A stretch of DNA of 64,000 nucleotides from Methanolobus sp. ZRKC5 (GCF_038446525.1 NZ_CP151792.1:1426001-1490000), one strand, 5' to 3'; numbered from the stretch's first letter, positions 34,929 to 45,293 are shown. Numbers and translations: made by a program. The notes: generated from the letters alone by a model not told the origin.

Positions 34929-35960
34929 ATGCCAGAAGTAATCAAAGCAGGTATTTTGGGGGCAACAGGTGCTGTCGGTCAGAGATTCATCCAGGCACTT
35001 GAAAACCACCCTTGGTTCGAAATAACAGCACTTGCAGCATCAGAAAGAAGCGCAGGCAAGACATACGAAAAAGCAGCAAACTGGAGACTTGAAAGCAAAC
35101 TTCCGGACTCTGTCAAGGACATGAAAGTTGTGCCGGTAGACGCAAAGAAAGTTGATGCTGATGTTGTATTCTCAGCACTGCCATCCGACTACGCAGAAAC
35201 AGTTGAGGCTGAGTTTGCAAAGGAAGGATTCGCTGTTGCAAGTAATGCATCTGCATACAGGATGGAAAAAGATGTTCCTCTTGTGATTCCGGAAGTCAAT
35301 GCAGACCACCTTGGACTCATTGATGTACAGCAGGATAAACGCGGATGGGATGGTTACATTGTAACAAACCCAAACTGTTCTACAATTGTCATGGTCCCAA
35401 CACTCAAACCACTTATGCAGTTCGGGCTTGAATCCGTCACAGTTGCCACCATGCAGGCAATATCCGGTGCAGGGTATGATGGAATCGCTTCAATGGCAAT
35501 ACTTGATAACGTTGTTCCATACATTGGCGGTGAAGAAGAGAAAGTGGAAACCGAACCACTTAAACTCCTCGGAGAATTTGACGGTGCAGAAATAATAGAT
35601 GCGGACATCAAGGTAAGTGCCTCCTGTAACAGAGTACCTGTAATGGATGGACACACCGAGAACATATGGGCAAAGATGACACAGAACCCAACTCCAGAGC
35701 AGGTAAAGGAAGCATTCACCAATTTCAATCCCGGACTTGGAGACCTTCCAACTGAACCTAATCCAGTCATTACCGTAAGAGATGAACCGGACAGGCCACA
35801 GCCACGCCTTGACAGAAATATGGGCAATGGAATGGGAATCTCAGTAGGCCGCATAAGAGAAGGCATACGCTACACCGTTATGGGACATAACACCATTCGT
35901 GGAGCAGCCGGAGCCAGCGTGCTCAATGCCGAATTACTTCACAAATTGGGAAAACTGTAA
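34929..35960 (+). CDS. asd: Aspartate-semialdehyde dehydrogenase
   Basis: 343 residues from ATG 34929, preceded by GAGGGAGA. NADP-binding [17 protein letters not shown] (about 8), catalytic Cys in [15 protein letters not shown] (about 150), [14 protein letters not shown] (about 234) with the catalytic His later. It reduces aspartyl phosphate for lysine, threonine and methionine synthesis. It follows the ferredoxin gene after 62 bases. Confidence 0.95.
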   Translation: MPEVIKAGILGATGAVGQRFIQALENHPWFEITALAASERSAGKTYEKAANWRLESKLPDSVKDMKVVPVDAKKVDADVVFSALPSDYAETVEAEFAKEGFAVASNASAYRMEKDVPLVIPEVNADHLGLIDVQQDKRGWDGYIVTNPNCSTIVMVPTLKPLMQFGLESVTVATMQAISGAGYDGIASMAILDNVVPYIGGEEEKVETEPLKLLGEFDGAEIIDADIKVSASCNRVPVMDGHTENIWAKMTQNPTPEQVKEAFTNFNPGLGDLPTEPNPVITVRDEPDRPQPRLDRNMGNGMGISVGRIREGIRYTVMGHNTIRGAAGASVLNAELLHKLGKL

Positions 35961-35972
35961 ACAGGCGATATA

Positions 35973-36707
35973 ATGCTAACTGGCAGTACGATAAGAACGA
36001 TATTCATGGCAATACTGTTACTCAGTTGTACTGTCACAAGCACATATGCATCAATGTTCGAACTGGAAATTGTGCCCCTTACCATAATAAAGGAAGACCC
36101 CACAGCCTATGATAGTACGATGGCTTATCGCAAGATAAGCGTCATAGGAAATATTTCAGAATTGACTAAGCAATCTGCAACCCTTACTGATGAATCGGAT
36201 TCATTGAGGATCGACATATCGAAAATTGAACTTTTTGATGGGTTCAATGTGAGTGATCAAACCATGGTCACCGGGGAATTCAGATATGAACCGATAAGAG
36301 AAAGCACTTTAATACCCACATATGTACTCCATTATCCAATTGAGGATATGGGACTTGTTAATATTAGTAGCATTTCCATTGAACCAGCTGCCCATAATGG
36401 ACGATACATGACCGTTGTTGGGAATGTATCAAGTCGTGAAATGAGTATGGGGAGATATATCGTCAACATTGTGGACAAAGAAGATAACGCCTTAAAAATT
36501 TATTATTATGGATCTACTGACCTCGGAATAGGAGACGACATTAAAGTCTTCGGACTTTACAACGGCAATGCGCTTCATAGTGAAAGTATGACCCTGAACA
36601 AGTCACCATTGTCAATATCAACACTTGTCCCCGGCTTTTCTTCAATTATGGGAGCTATTGCAATCTTATCCATAGCGTTACTTTTAAAATCAAAACAGAA
36701 CGACTAG
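35973..36707 (+). CDS. Exported OB-fold-like protein with PGF-CTERM-like anchor
   Basis: 244 residues. Signal peptide (about 8-26), two similar beta repeats (YRKISVIGNISEL at about 50; GRYMTVVGNVSSREM at about 141), and a C-terminal VPGFSSIMGAIAILSIALLL plus KSKQ, which fits a PGF-type sorting signal. It lies between asd and pyrH with short gaps and may ride on the same transcript. The repeats resemble CcmE-like OB folds only loosely. Function unknown. Confidence 0.65.
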   Translation: MLTGSTIRTIFMAILLLSCTVTSTYASMFELEIVPLTIIKEDPTAYDSTMAYRKISVIGNISELTKQSATLTDESDSLRIDISKIELFDGFNVSDQTMVTGEFRYEPIRESTLIPTYVLHYPIEDMGLVNISSISIEPAAHNGRYMTVVGNVSSREMSMGRYIVNIVDKEDNALKIYYYGSTDLGIGDDIKVFGLYNGNALHSESMTLNKSPLSISTLVPGFSSIMGAIAILSIALLLKSKQND

Positions 36708-36717
36708 AGAGATTATC

Positions 36718-37422
36718 ATGTTAATTATATTATCAGTCGGTGGATCGATACTGGCAAAAGAACTTAGTCCGGATAGCTTTCTGGGATATGCTAATGCGCT
36801 TAAAGAGCTTGCAAAAGAGCATGATATAGTGGTAATAACCGGAGGTGGCGCAGCTGCAAGAGATTACATCAATGTGGCTCGCAGTACAGGTGCAAATGAG
36901 GTTGAATGTGACTACATAGGCATAGACATAACCCGCTTGAACGCAAAACTTTTGATATCTGCACTTGGAGATGCCGCCTATCCCGAGCCCCCTAAGGACT
37001 ACAAACAGGCTCAGGAAGTGCTTTCTTCTGGAAAGATAATTGTCATGGGAGGAGTTATCCCCGGACAAACAACCGATGCAGTAGCTGCAATACTCACTGA
37101 ATATCTCAGAGCGGACATGTTGGTCATATCCACAGCCGTTGACGGGGTCTATTCTGCAGACCCACGTAAGGATCCGCAGGCAATCAAATATGACACAATG
37201 ACAGCAAAGCAACTCGTAAACACGGTGATGACAACTGAAATGAAAGCAGGATCAAAATCACCTGTTGACCCACTGGCTGCAAAAATAATAGAGCGCTGCA
37301 AAATTGAAACCATAGTAATGGAAGGCAGCGACCCACAGAATGTCCTGAAAGTCATTATGCAGGAAAGCGAGAATAACGAAGATAAAAAAGAAGTTTATCT
37401 TGGAACCAGAATAATTGGTTAA
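36718..37422 (+). CDS. pyrH: Uridylate kinase (archaeal type)
   Basis: 234 residues, amino acid kinase fold. It opens MLIILSVGGSILAKEL, has ITGGGAAARDYINVAR (about 40), DYIGIDITRLNAKLL (about 64) and STAVDGVYSADPRKDPQA (about 139). It phosphorylates UMP to UDP. It lies 11 bases after the exported protein gene. Confidence 0.9.
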   Translation: MLIILSVGGSILAKELSPDSFLGYANALKELAKEHDIVVITGGGAAARDYINVARSTGANEVECDYIGIDITRLNAKLLISALGDAAYPEPPKDYKQAQEVLSSGKIIVMGGVIPGQTTDAVAAILTEYLRADMLVISTAVDGVYSADPRKDPQAIKYDTMTAKQLVNTVMTTEMKAGSKSPVDPLAAKIIERCKIETIVMEGSDPQNVLKVIMQESENNEDKKEVYLGTRIIG

Positions 37423-37451
37423 ATTTTATTGAAAATACAATTTGTGGCTTT

Positions 37452-37760
37452 TTACATATAAGCCACAAGATATTCTGACGATTCTTTGGGTGTTTCCTGA
37501 CAGGAAGCAACCTCTTTTAGTTTCTGATTGGACGTTTTGAGAGATTCAAGGGTCTGCTCGAACTTTTGCATTTGCTCTTTTGCTTTTTGAACCTTCGCAT
37601 TTTCAACTGCAAGTTTTTCCATCAGGGCATTACGCTGATCATCAGGAATTTCAGCGTTATTAATCTGTGTTTGATAATTTAAAGAGATTTTTATATATTT
37701 ACGAAACATCTCGTTCATGACATCAAGGTCATTTTCCAGTTCTGCAATTGTTTTTGCCAT
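37452..37760 (-). CDS. Coiled-coil protein, unknown
   Basis: 102 residues, almost entirely helical. Residues about 1-35 and 60-90 form heptad-rich coils (ELENDLDVMNEMFRKYIK; VENAKVQKAKEQMQKFEQ). No recognised domain. An AGGAGTGTGACC ribosome-site region lies before the ATG. It converges with pyrH. It may be a prefoldin-like or structural small protein, but that is speculative. Confidence 0.5.
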   Translation of the reverse strand: MAKTIAELENDLDVMNEMFRKYIKISLNYQTQINNAEIPDDQRNALMEKLAVENAKVQKAKEQMQKFEQTLESLKTSNQKLKEVASCQETPKESSEYLVAYM

Positions 37761-37939
37761 ACGAGGTCACACTCCTTTAGTGAAAGGTCAATTATTAAAG
37801 CATTTTAGAATACAGGCCCATTTAAGCCATAACTTCATACTTAAGGGTGAGATTTCAAATATATAAGAATATCTATTCCAAACAATATAATCACCATCAT
37901 TATGATGATATACACGCAAAAAAGAATAAAAAAGAAATT

Positions 37940-38133
37940 GTAACTATTCAGCCTGGCACGATTTGCCTATTGGTACTGATTTCATCGAAATAGAGATGTC
38001 TGCTCACTAACAATCTAACAATCAAAAAAGCAATCAATAGCAACAATCAAAATAAATGATCCTAATGAAATTTACGTTTCAACTTTTTGTCAAGATTGTT
38101 ATTGATAGCGTTTTTATCAGGCTGAATAGTTAC
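37940..38133. mobile_element. 194-bp MITE, copy C (reverse orientation, diverged)
   Basis: Same length and ends as copies A, B and D but inverted and about a tenth diverged, so an older insertion. Its two 16-bp ends (GTAACTATTCAGCCTG) are identical. It is flanked by a perfect 8-bp repeat AAGAAATT (37932-37939, 38134-38141). It abuts the stop codon of the corrinoid protein gene. Confidence 0.9.
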
Positions 38134-38139
38134 AAGAAA

Positions 38140-38676
38140 TTAACAAATAGTATTGTTTCTCATATCACACAGCTGAAAAGTCGTTACTTTAGGATTGGCT
38201 GCAAGTGTTGCCATGAGTTCTTCTTTGCATGAACTGGGAATGTCAACAAATCCCCTGTCCTGTTCAATAAAATCGACTATTGGAACATTATCCGGAATCT
38301 CTACGACATCATAGCCGTTTATCCTGAACATTGTTTCGAGAACATCTATCTTTTCATCCCTGTGGCCTTCATTGATAAGTTCTATTACCGTACTATCATT
38401 TGCTTTTTTGCAGTGCTCACAGTCCTCAAGAACGGACAGACCTGCTTTCATAGCACTGGATGCTGCAAAAATATGAAGGAGACATGCATTTCCCTCTTCA
38501 ACCATGTCCCCGATCGCTTTCATGCCTTCTATAAATCCCTTCTCAATAAACTCATTGATATCCACACCCATTTCCAGAGCATCCCTGGAGACATCCTCTG
38601 CGCCCTTCTCATCAAAATCCAGAACCGAATTCCTTGCTTTCTCTATGAGTTGCTTTATAGTTTTTTCCTGAGACAC
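38140..38676 (-). CDS. Orphan corrinoid-binding-like protein with degenerate cobalamin motif
   Basis: 178 residues from GTG 38676, chosen for the GAGGG ribosome site 8 bases before it. An ATG at 38712 lacks one. The N-terminal helical cap (ARNSVLDFDEKGAEDVSRDA, MKAIGDMVEEGNACLLHIFA) matches MtmC/MtbC/MttC-type corrinoid proteins. In the Rossmann domain the usual D-x-H-x-x-G motif reads EGHRDEK: the His is kept, the Asp and Gly are lost. No methyltransferase gene is adjacent. It may be a sensor or a decaying paralogue. The stop lies 6 bases from MITE C. Confidence 0.7.
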   Translation of the reverse strand: MSQEKTIKQLIEKARNSVLDFDEKGAEDVSRDALEMGVDINEFIEKGFIEGMKAIGDMVEEGNACLLHIFAASSAMKAGLSVLEDCEHCKKANDSTVIELINEGHRDEKIDVLETMFRINGYDVVEIPDNVPIVDFIEQDRGFVDIPSSCKEELMATLAANPKVTTFQLCDMRNNTIC

Positions 38677-38982
38677 TTGATCATCCCTCTGATTTGGATA
38701 AAATAATATCAAATTGCAGCAGTTACGTGCAATTGAGTAGTATTTGTGACAATTTTACCATTGTTCATAAAGTCATCGACAGCACGGGAGAGAACATTCA
38801 TTTATCCATATGATTAAATAATAATGTACCAAATAAATTGAAAAATAATAATTAGAGGAATAAAATGAGAGAATCCCCTAAAATATTTGTACAATATATT
38901 CAAAATGAAACTAATATCATATATAAATGCAAAATCAAGAAAAATATAAGAAAATGCATCCTAAATGGATGCACAAGAAGAA

Positions 38983-40110
38983 TTACTTTCCAAGAACTAT
39001 TCTTGCGATGTCGTCACCAACATCTGAAGTACCTGCAGAACCGCCCATATCATAAGTGCGGACCTTTGCTTCGAGTATGTTTGTCTCGATGGCTGAAACG
39101 ATAGAATCAGCAGCTTCCTTCTCACCGAGCTGCTCAATCATCATAGCGCCTGCCCAGATAGTAGCGATAGGATTGACCTTGTTCATTCCCTTGTACTTTG
39201 GTGCAGACCCATGGATTGGCTCGAACATACTGGTACCTTCTGGATTGATGTTTCCACCAGGTGCAAGTCCAAGCCCTCCCTGAACCATTGCTCCAAGATC
39301 AGTGATGATATCACCGAACATGTTTGGTGTTACAACAACATCGAACCACTCAGGATTCTTCACGAACCACATGGTCATTGCATCAACATAGTTGAAGTCT
39401 GTGGTAACGTCCGGGTGCTCGGATGCAACATTCGTAAATTCCTCTCTCCAGAAACCGTAGATATCGGAAAGCACATTTGCTTTGTCAACGGATGATACGT
39501 GCTTCTTGCTCTTCTCAGCAAGATCGAATGCATATCTGATGACCCTCTGTGTACCTTCCTTTGAAATCATACCGATCTGATAGCCAATCTCCTCACTGTC
39601 AGTCTCGATGTCAAGACCGAACTTTGCAGAATAAAGAGATCTTGAGACTTCAAGAAGGTCCTTGCTTTCGCCCTTCTTTACGCGTCCGCCAATACCGATG
39701 TAGAAGTCCTCGGTGTTCTCCCTGACAACTGTAAAGTCAATATCAGCAGGAGTCTTGTCCTTTATAGGTGTCCATACACCTTCAAGCAACTTGATAGGAC
39801 GAAGGTTCACATACTGGTCAAAGTAGAACCTGGCAGCAAGCAATACACCTTTCTCAAGGATACCTGGTGCCACCCTTGGGTCACCTATTGAACCAAGGTA
39901 AATAGCAGAATAGTTAGAAAGCTCTTTGAGGGAGTCTTCTGAAATAAGTTCCCCGGTTTCAAGATAGTGGTCAGCACCGTGTGGGAACTCTGTCCATTCA
40001 ACATCAAATCCAAATTTTTCACCTGCAGCATCGATTACCTTACGGCCCTCGGCAATGATCTCAGGTCCTATACCGTCTCCTGGAATTACAGGTACTTTAT
40101 ACTGTGTCAT
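38983..40110 (-). CDS. leuB: 3-isopropylmalate (or homoisocitrate) dehydrogenase
   Basis: 375 residues. It opens [35 protein letters not shown] (about 126) and the metal/substrate region [21 protein letters not shown] (about 260) are those of the beta-decarboxylating dehydrogenases. The arrangement 57 bases after leuD points to leucine synthesis. The related enzyme of coenzyme B synthesis (AksF) cannot be excluded by eye. Confidence 0.85.
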   Translation of the reverse strand: MTQYKVPVIPGDGIGPEIIAEGRKVIDAAGEKFGFDVEWTEFPHGADHYLETGELISEDSLKELSNYSAIYLGSIGDPRVAPGILEKGVLLAARFYFDQYVNLRPIKLLEGVWTPIKDKTPADIDFTVVRENTEDFYIGIGGRVKKGESKDLLEVSRSLYSAKFGLDIETDSEEIGYQIGMISKEGTQRVIRYAFDLAEKSKKHVSSVDKANVLSDIYGFWREEFTNVASEHPDVTTDFNYVDAMTMWFVKNPEWFDVVVTPNMFGDIITDLGAMVQGGLGLAPGGNINPEGTSMFEPIHGSAPKYKGMNKVNPIATIWAGAMMIEQLGEKEAADSIVSAIETNILEAKVRTYDMGGSAGTSDVGDDIARIVLGK

Positions 40111-40167
40111 GATTACTCCTAAGATAAGATTTTCTTGATAATAACAAAGATAATGATCAGACTATGA

Positions 40168-40647
40168 TCAAATTATTTGTCTTGTGTATTCGATCAGACC
40201 GCCGGCATCCATAATGCCCCTTACGAATTCTGGCAGAGGTGTTGCATTATACTGCTCGTTCTTTGTGACGTTTTTGATTGTACCGGAAGCAAAATCAACA
40301 TCCAGTTCATCGCCATCGTCTATTTTGTCAGTGTCAGGGCACTCAAGAAGTGCCACGCCGATATTAATTGAGTTCCTGAAAAAGATACGTGCGAATGATT
40401 TAGCGATCACACAGCTGATCTTTGTTCCCTTCAGTGCAATTGGAGCGTGTTCTCTTGAAGAACCGCATCCAAAATTGTTACCGGCAACAATGATGTCACC
40501 TTCTTTGACCTCTTTTGGGAATTCAGGTCTTACGCCTTCAAAAGCATGTGCTGCAAGCTCCTCAGGGGTATTCATGATAAGATATCTTCCCGGGATTACA
40601 GCATCCGTATCAACGTCGTCTCCAAATTTCCAGACTTTTCCGTTCAT
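40168..40647 (-). CDS. leuD: 3-isopropylmalate dehydratase small subunit
   Basis: 159 residues. VWKFGDDVDTDAVIPGRYLI (about 4), GNNFGCGSSREHAPIALKG (about 54), FARIFFRNSINIGV. The substrate-specificity loop reads YLIM, as in isopropylmalate isomerases. Homoaconitases of methanogens carry YLRT at this place. The large subunit is not in the window. Confidence 0.85.
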   Translation of the reverse strand: MNGKVWKFGDDVDTDAVIPGRYLIMNTPEELAAHAFEGVRPEFPKEVKEGDIIVAGNNFGCGSSREHAPIALKGTKISCVIAKSFARIFFRNSINIGVALLECPDTDKIDDGDELDVDFASGTIKNVTKNEQYNATPLPEFVRGIMDAGGLIEYTRQII

Positions 40648-40838
40648 ATTTCCACCTGATTAAGATTATTAATGATTATCAATACTAAAGTTGAAACTAT
40701 ACATTAGATATCATTATAGTAAATAATACTACTGGCAAATAGAGAGTTGCATACATATTACTAAAAGTTAACAATAAATGGTGCAAGAGCATTCCATAAC
40801 GAAAAATCATTAGTAGTAACAAACCCAAGTTTAAGCAG

Positions 40839-41282
40839 ATGGTCAGCAAAAAGGATCAAGTCATACTTTCCATGCTGCAAAATGGAGCCAGGACGCCAAT
40901 ATCAGAGATAGCTAAAGAAGTTGATCTCAGCGAGAACGGAGTAAGATACAGACTTGAGAAGCTGGAAGATGAAGGATACATCAAAAATTATACAGTATTA
41001 TTGAATCCTAAAAAGTTTGGAAAACACACTTTTGTAATATTCAATCTGGAAATGGAGCCTAAAAAAACAAAGGAAAGCATAAAGAAACTTATGCAAATTG
41101 ATGAATTCATCAAAATATACCAGACAACCGGCCAATACTCCATCAAAGCATTCGGTCTTTTCAATAATGAAGAAGAATTAACCAACTTCATAAACAATCA
41201 TCTTCTCTACGAGATACCAGTACAGAATTACAGTGTAGAGATTATAACCAAAAGTATCAAAGACAGTATCTATTACGTCTGA
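40839..41282 (+). CDS. Lrp/AsnC-family transcriptional regulator
   Basis: 147 residues. N-terminal HTH (ILSMLQNGARTPISEIAKEV then SENGVRYRLEKLEDEGYI) and a C-terminal RAM ligand domain. It is divergent from leuD, so it may control the leuD-leuB operon in response to an amino acid, and it converges with ablB (1-base gap). A TATA-like region lies around 40720-40780. Confidence 0.85.
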   Translation: MVSKKDQVILSMLQNGARTPISEIAKEVDLSENGVRYRLEKLEDEGYIKNYTVLLNPKKFGKHTFVIFNLEMEPKKTKESIKKLMQIDEFIKIYQTTGQYSIKAFGLFNNEEELTNFINNHLLYEIPVQNYSVEIITKSIKDSIYYV

Positions 41283-42116
41283 TCAAAGCTTTTTGTACCA
41301 TATATTCATACTTTCTATACCCCCGGAAATATTGGTGTTGTTTACAAGAGTTCCGGCATAGATATAGGAATGACGTGAAAAAACCGCATTCATACCATAT
41401 GACCTGGCCCTTGCAATGGTATATGCAGTTTTGATTCCGGTATCACGCATATTCGTTTCCATTTCAGCCAACAGATAATAGGAATAGCCTTTTCCCCGTG
41501 ATTCAGGAACTGTGGCAAAATCGGTCATCTCAACATTGCTGTTGGCAATATCCATCTCACATGACGACACCGCAACAAGTTTGCCGTGTTTCCTTATTCC
41601 GAAATAAACAAAATCTTCAGACATTGTCTTAAGCAAATAAGTGGCATCACTTATGGGAAAAGGATAACTTGGGAAGACCTGTCTGTACAAATCGGCCATC
41701 TCCGTCGTGTCCGTTTCACTGCAAACAATGAATTGTTCATCATCTGAAAGTTTCACATCTTTGGAAACATTGAACTTTGAGATAGCAGCCTTCAGAACGG
41801 AAGTATTCTCCTGAGTATTCAGTTCCTCCATACGCGCCTGAGAAAGATACTTTGCCATAAAACTTGCATCTTCATCTCCATTGAAGAAACCAGGTATATG
41901 GGCTTCTTCGACGTGACCTCTGCTCAGGAAGTATTCCTTTGCAGATACAGGTATCTTTGAAAATATCTTAGAATAATTATTTTCCTGCGCAATTTCTTCA
42001 ATGACGGATGGCAAATGCTCAAAGTCATCTGTCACAAGCTTCATTAGATACACACGGTCATTGAATGAACCATGTTGTATCAGGGAACCTGCGAGCTTTA
42101 CGACCTGATCACTCAA
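41283..42116 (-). CDS. ablB: Beta-lysine N6-acetyltransferase
   Basis: 277 residues, GNAT domain in the C-terminal half ([20 protein letters not shown], with the R-x-x-G-x acetyl-CoA loop). Its start overlaps the end of ablA by 8 bases. It acetylates beta-lysine to N-epsilon-acetyl-beta-lysine, the zwitterionic osmolyte that methanogens accumulate at high salt. Confidence 0.95.
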   Translation of the reverse strand: MSDQVVKLAGSLIQHGSFNDRVYLMKLVTDDFEHLPSVIEEIAQENNYSKIFSKIPVSAKEYFLSRGHVEEAHIPGFFNGDEDASFMAKYLSQARMEELNTQENTSVLKAAISKFNVSKDVKLSDDEQFIVCSETDTTEMADLYRQVFPSYPFPISDATYLLKTMSEDFVYFGIRKHGKLVAVSSCEMDIANSNVEMTDFATVPESRGKGYSYYLLAEMETNMRDTGIKTAYTIARARSYGMNAVFSRHSYIYAGTLVNNTNISGGIESMNIWYKKL

Positions 42117-43422
42117 CGTTCCTTCTCTCCATTCGCGCGGTATCTTCAGGCACCAGACTCAATGCATCGTCATAATCGGATAGCAGACTTGCAATTCCCA
42201 CTGATTGTGATTCCTTTGCATCATCAAGTTTTAACTGTAATTTGCAGTCATCGCATTTCCGGTCACAATATACAGCTTCATATGAATCCGGTTCCGCATA
42301 TGAAGTGATCACACCCTCATAGTTTCTCAGGATAACTTTGTTAGTGGACCAGGAAATAAGATAATTTGGCATGACTGGGATCTTTCCACCGCCACCGGGA
42401 GCATCTATCACATAGGATGGAACTGCAAAACCACTGGTGTGACCAATCAGATTTTCCATTATTTCCATACCTTTACCCACAGAGGTCCTGAAATGTGAAA
42501 GGCCTTCTGAAAGGTCACACTGGTACAGATAATATGGTCTGACCCTGTTCTCTACCAGCTTGTGGAAGAGCTTCTTCAGTATCCTGTAACAATCGTTCAC
42601 ACCTGCAAGCAGAACTGTCTGGTTACCCAGCGGAATTCCTGCGTCCGCAAGTTTTTGCAGGGCTGCTCTTGAAGAAGCCGTGACTTCACGAGGATGATTG
42701 AAATGGGTGTTTACCCACACAGGATGGTGTTTTTTCAACACATTCACAAGATTATCAGTTACACGGTATGGAAGAACAACAGGCATCCTGCTGCCAATTC
42801 TTATGACTTCCACATGTGGAATAGCCTTAATTTCTGTGAGGATCCAGTCCAGATACTCGTCTGAAAGCATGAATGGGTCACCGCCTGAGAGCAGAACATC
42901 CCTTATTTCCGGATTGCTGGCTATATATTCAATTCCCTGAAGAACTTCATCTTTTACAGGGATGGAATCTACATCACCCACCTTTCTTTTTCTTGTGCAG
43001 TGCCTGCAATACATAGAACATACGTTACTTATATGGAAAAGTACCCTGTCAGGATACCTATGTGTCATTCCAGGTACAGGGCTGTCGTGATCTTCACTTA
43101 ACGGATCTTTCATGTCATCGCAGGAAAGGATTAATTCCTTAGGTGAAGGAAAGGATTGCATGAAGATAGGATCATTCCTGAAATCTTCTACTTCAATAAG
43201 CGAAAGGTAGTAAGGAGTTATGGATAACGGGAATGTATCCAGCGTCTTCTCAAGCGCTTCTCTTTCATCTGCTTCAAATTTGATGTTGAGAAGCGTTTCA
43301 AATGTATCAATATCAGTGACTGAATGTCTCAATTGCCATTTCCAGTCATTCCATTTTGTCAAAGGTTCTTCAGAATCAATTCTATCTACAATATTTTGTT
43401 GCCTGCGTTGGTATGATTTCAT
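42109..43422 (-). CDS. ablA: Lysine 2,3-aminomutase (radical SAM)
   Basis: 437 residues from ATG 43422 ([16 protein letters not shown]); an extension to 43482 adds a non-conserved hydrophobic leader. [15 protein letters not shown] (about 138) gives the CxxxCxxC radical-SAM cluster, [17 protein letters not shown] follows, and [14 protein letters not shown] (about 348) belongs to the PLP domain. It converts lysine to beta-lysine and is coupled to ablB. An upstream tandem element (43551-43608) may carry the salt-responsive promoter. Confidence 0.95.
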   Translation of the reverse strand: MKSYQRRQQNIVDRIDSEEPLTKWNDWKWQLRHSVTDIDTFETLLNIKFEADEREALEKTLDTFPLSITPYYLSLIEVEDFRNDPIFMQSFPSPKELILSCDDMKDPLSEDHDSPVPGMTHRYPDRVLFHISNVCSMYCRHCTRKRKVGDVDSIPVKDEVLQGIEYIASNPEIRDVLLSGGDPFMLSDEYLDWILTEIKAIPHVEVIRIGSRMPVVLPYRVTDNLVNVLKKHHPVWVNTHFNHPREVTASSRAALQKLADAGIPLGNQTVLLAGVNDCYRILKKLFHKLVENRVRPYYLYQCDLSEGLSHFRTSVGKGMEIMENLIGHTSGFAVPSYVIDAPGGGGKIPVMPNYLISWSTNKVILRNYEGVITSYAEPDSYEAVYCDRKCDDCKLQLKLDDAKESQSVGIASLLSDYDDALSLVPEDTARMERRNVE

Positions 43423-43550
43423 CGAATCACTTATCAGTATAAGATTTAAGTTTACAGAAGATAATGAAAAACAGAATACCACAGAATAAATAATTCCGGT
43501 TTTTGGAACAATTACTGTTCACCACAAACAATTTCCTGCGGTCGATCTTC

Positions 43551-43608
43551 TATATTAACATATAACTGCTTAGTTCTGCATAAAGAACCTTTTATATTAA
43601 TATATAAC
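43551..43608. promoter_or_regulatory. Tandem TATATTAAYATATAAC repeats in the ablA/HerA intergenic region
   Basis: Two 16-bp copies, TATATTAACATATAAC (43551-43566) and TATATTAATATATAAC (43593-43608), differ at one base and are 42 bp apart start to start, in the region upstream of ablA and downstream of the HerA-like gene. Each contains TATA-like sequence. They could be two promoters or paired regulator sites for the osmolyte operon. Confidence 0.35.
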
Positions 43609-43666
43609 TTCTCTGACTATTCCACTAATATACAGGCATATTTATGCAGAAACGGAAAAGATAGAA

Positions 43667-44923
43667 TCAGGAAATAATTGCCGGATCATCCCCGCCATGC
43701 CAGCTAAGACGTGGTCTCATCCTGATTATGTGAGCTGCTTCTGTGTTATCATCCACAACAAATGCTGCTCCTTTCTCAGAGCCCATTTTCATAATAGAAT
43801 CACCAAAGTTTTCCTTCATGTAGGTTGGCCTGACAGACTCAAGAACACTGATATCATCCTGAGATGTAAGACGATGACATATAACAATATCTGACTGTGA
43901 AAGCACATCAGGATGGATGGAAGAAGGTCGCTGGGTTGCGAGCACCAATGACAGACCGGGTTGACGTCCCTGCTTCAGCCACTCATTCAACAGGACGTCT
44001 GAAGCAAGAGTACTCCCCTGGGATGGTAAGAACTGCTGGGCCTCATCAATGAACAACCATACCATGGGAATGCCTTTTTCAACATTTTTATCCCCCATCA
44101 TCATTCGCTCATAGGAACGCCTGGCTTCAAGCCTGAGATGATAGATATTCCGGGCGATGGAACTGACCAGCGCAGACCTTACAACCTCACTTCTTATCGT
44201 ACTTACATCAATAACAGACGTAGAGCCACCCCTGACCATTTCCTCAATTCCCTCACCCTTTTCAGCGAATATACCCCATGATATAGCAGTTCTGAAATGG
44301 TTTTCCACAGCACCTTTAGTCACTATATCAGAACGTTCATCCTCCATTACCAGATCGATGATATCATCAAAGGAAAATGTCAGATTCTTTTTTAGATCAT
44401 CAATAATTCTGATGGTCAGAACACCAGGTGCAGAAACAGTCTCTATGCCAAACAATTTACACCACTCGTGACCGTCCATTTGTGATATTGGCAAGGACAG
44501 CGGTTTAACTACAATATACCGTTCTTCATAGCTTCTCAAACTTTCTGCAGGTACGAAAATATCAATGTCAAAACCCTTTGTTTCCAGATCCCACTCATGA
44601 ACGGTGGATTTTTGTATCTCATTGCTCTTTCTAAGTGTCCAGAAAATTCCCATTGCATCAATGACAACAGAAGAAACATTACTTTTGATCCCATCAGGAA
44701 GCATCATCAGTTCTTCCATAAGAACTGCCATGGTGTACGATTTACCATACCCCCTTTTCCCTGCAATGAATACAGCATGAGGGTGGTTTACATCCATGGA
44801 AACATGGGAACCTGAAGACCTGTCACGTGCAAGATACCTCCCAAGATAAAGGAGAACATCTTCACCATTTCCACCAAGGATGTATTGCTGTTTTGAAACA
44901 CCTGCATTTAAAGAGTTTTTCAT
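43667..44923 (-). CDS. HerA-like ATPase (DUF87)
   Basis: 418 residues from ATG 44923. Walker A AGKRGYGKSYTMAVLMEEL (about 54), Walker B WLFIDEAQQFLPSQG (about 285), and VLATQRPSSIHPDVLSQSDI (about 330) with the sensor/Arg finger are those of HerA/FtsK-like pumps. It lacks the long N-terminal HAS barrel, so it is a short form. NurA is not adjacent. The TATA box ACTATATA lies about 35 bases upstream. Confidence 0.8.
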   Translation of the reverse strand: MKNSLNAGVSKQQYILGGNGEDVLLYLGRYLARDRSSGSHVSMDVNHPHAVFIAGKRGYGKSYTMAVLMEELMMLPDGIKSNVSSVVIDAMGIFWTLRKSNEIQKSTVHEWDLETKGFDIDIFVPAESLRSYEERYIVVKPLSLPISQMDGHEWCKLFGIETVSAPGVLTIRIIDDLKKNLTFSFDDIIDLVMEDERSDIVTKGAVENHFRTAISWGIFAEKGEGIEEMVRGGSTSVIDVSTIRSEVVRSALVSSIARNIYHLRLEARRSYERMMMGDKNVEKGIPMVWLFIDEAQQFLPSQGSTLASDVLLNEWLKQGRQPGLSLVLATQRPSSIHPDVLSQSDIVICHRLTSQDDISVLESVRPTYMKENFGDSIMKMGSEKGAAFVVDDNTEAAHIIRMRPRLSWHGGDDPAIIS

Positions 44924-45089
44924 GTAAAAGAAAGAAATATACCCACAGTATATAGTATTTTTTATTTGCATCCAAATTGTAAAATGTACTATTTTAAAAG
45001 ATTAAAATGAACTGCAGCAGACACTTAAAAATAAAAAGATGGAACAAAACAAATTAACAAAATATATATAGGTCTATACATATGTAGGT

Positions 45090-45200
45090 GAACGAGGAAT
45101 CTCCGTCATCACATCATTCCCCTCTGATGCATTAATTCTTAAATGTATCATTCCCCAAACTTCACCCAAACCATCATTATGTGAGATTCCTCTTTTCTTT
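45090..45200 (+). ncRNA. Candidate small non-coding RNA
   Basis: A TATA box (AAATATATATAG, about 45058-45070) is followed 25 bases later by GAGGAATCTC (45094-45103). Its perfect inverted complement, GAGATTCCTC (45183-45192), lies 80 bases on and runs straight into TTTTCTTTT. The enclosed 79 bases are C-rich and contain no open frame. Promoter, closing stem and T-run together suggest an RNA of about 110 nt. No known family is recognised. Confidence 0.35.
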
Positions 45201-45293
45201 TGATACAATAACTAAGTAGCAAAAAGCTTTTTTAATTGGCAGAAACCAGTTGATCAGACTAAAAAGTAACGAATTCAAATATTTAAAAATAAG

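Noticed and set aside
38140-38676. Truncation of the corrinoid gene by MITE C, or pyrrolysine readthrough at its end
   Set aside because: The stop codon is TAA and the MITE lies beyond it; there is no in-frame TAG to read through.
38865-39104. 79-residue plus-strand frame downstream of leuB
   Set aside because: Half of it overlaps the leuB coding region antisense, its composition is that of a shadow frame (many Cys/Arg/Lys), and no family matches.
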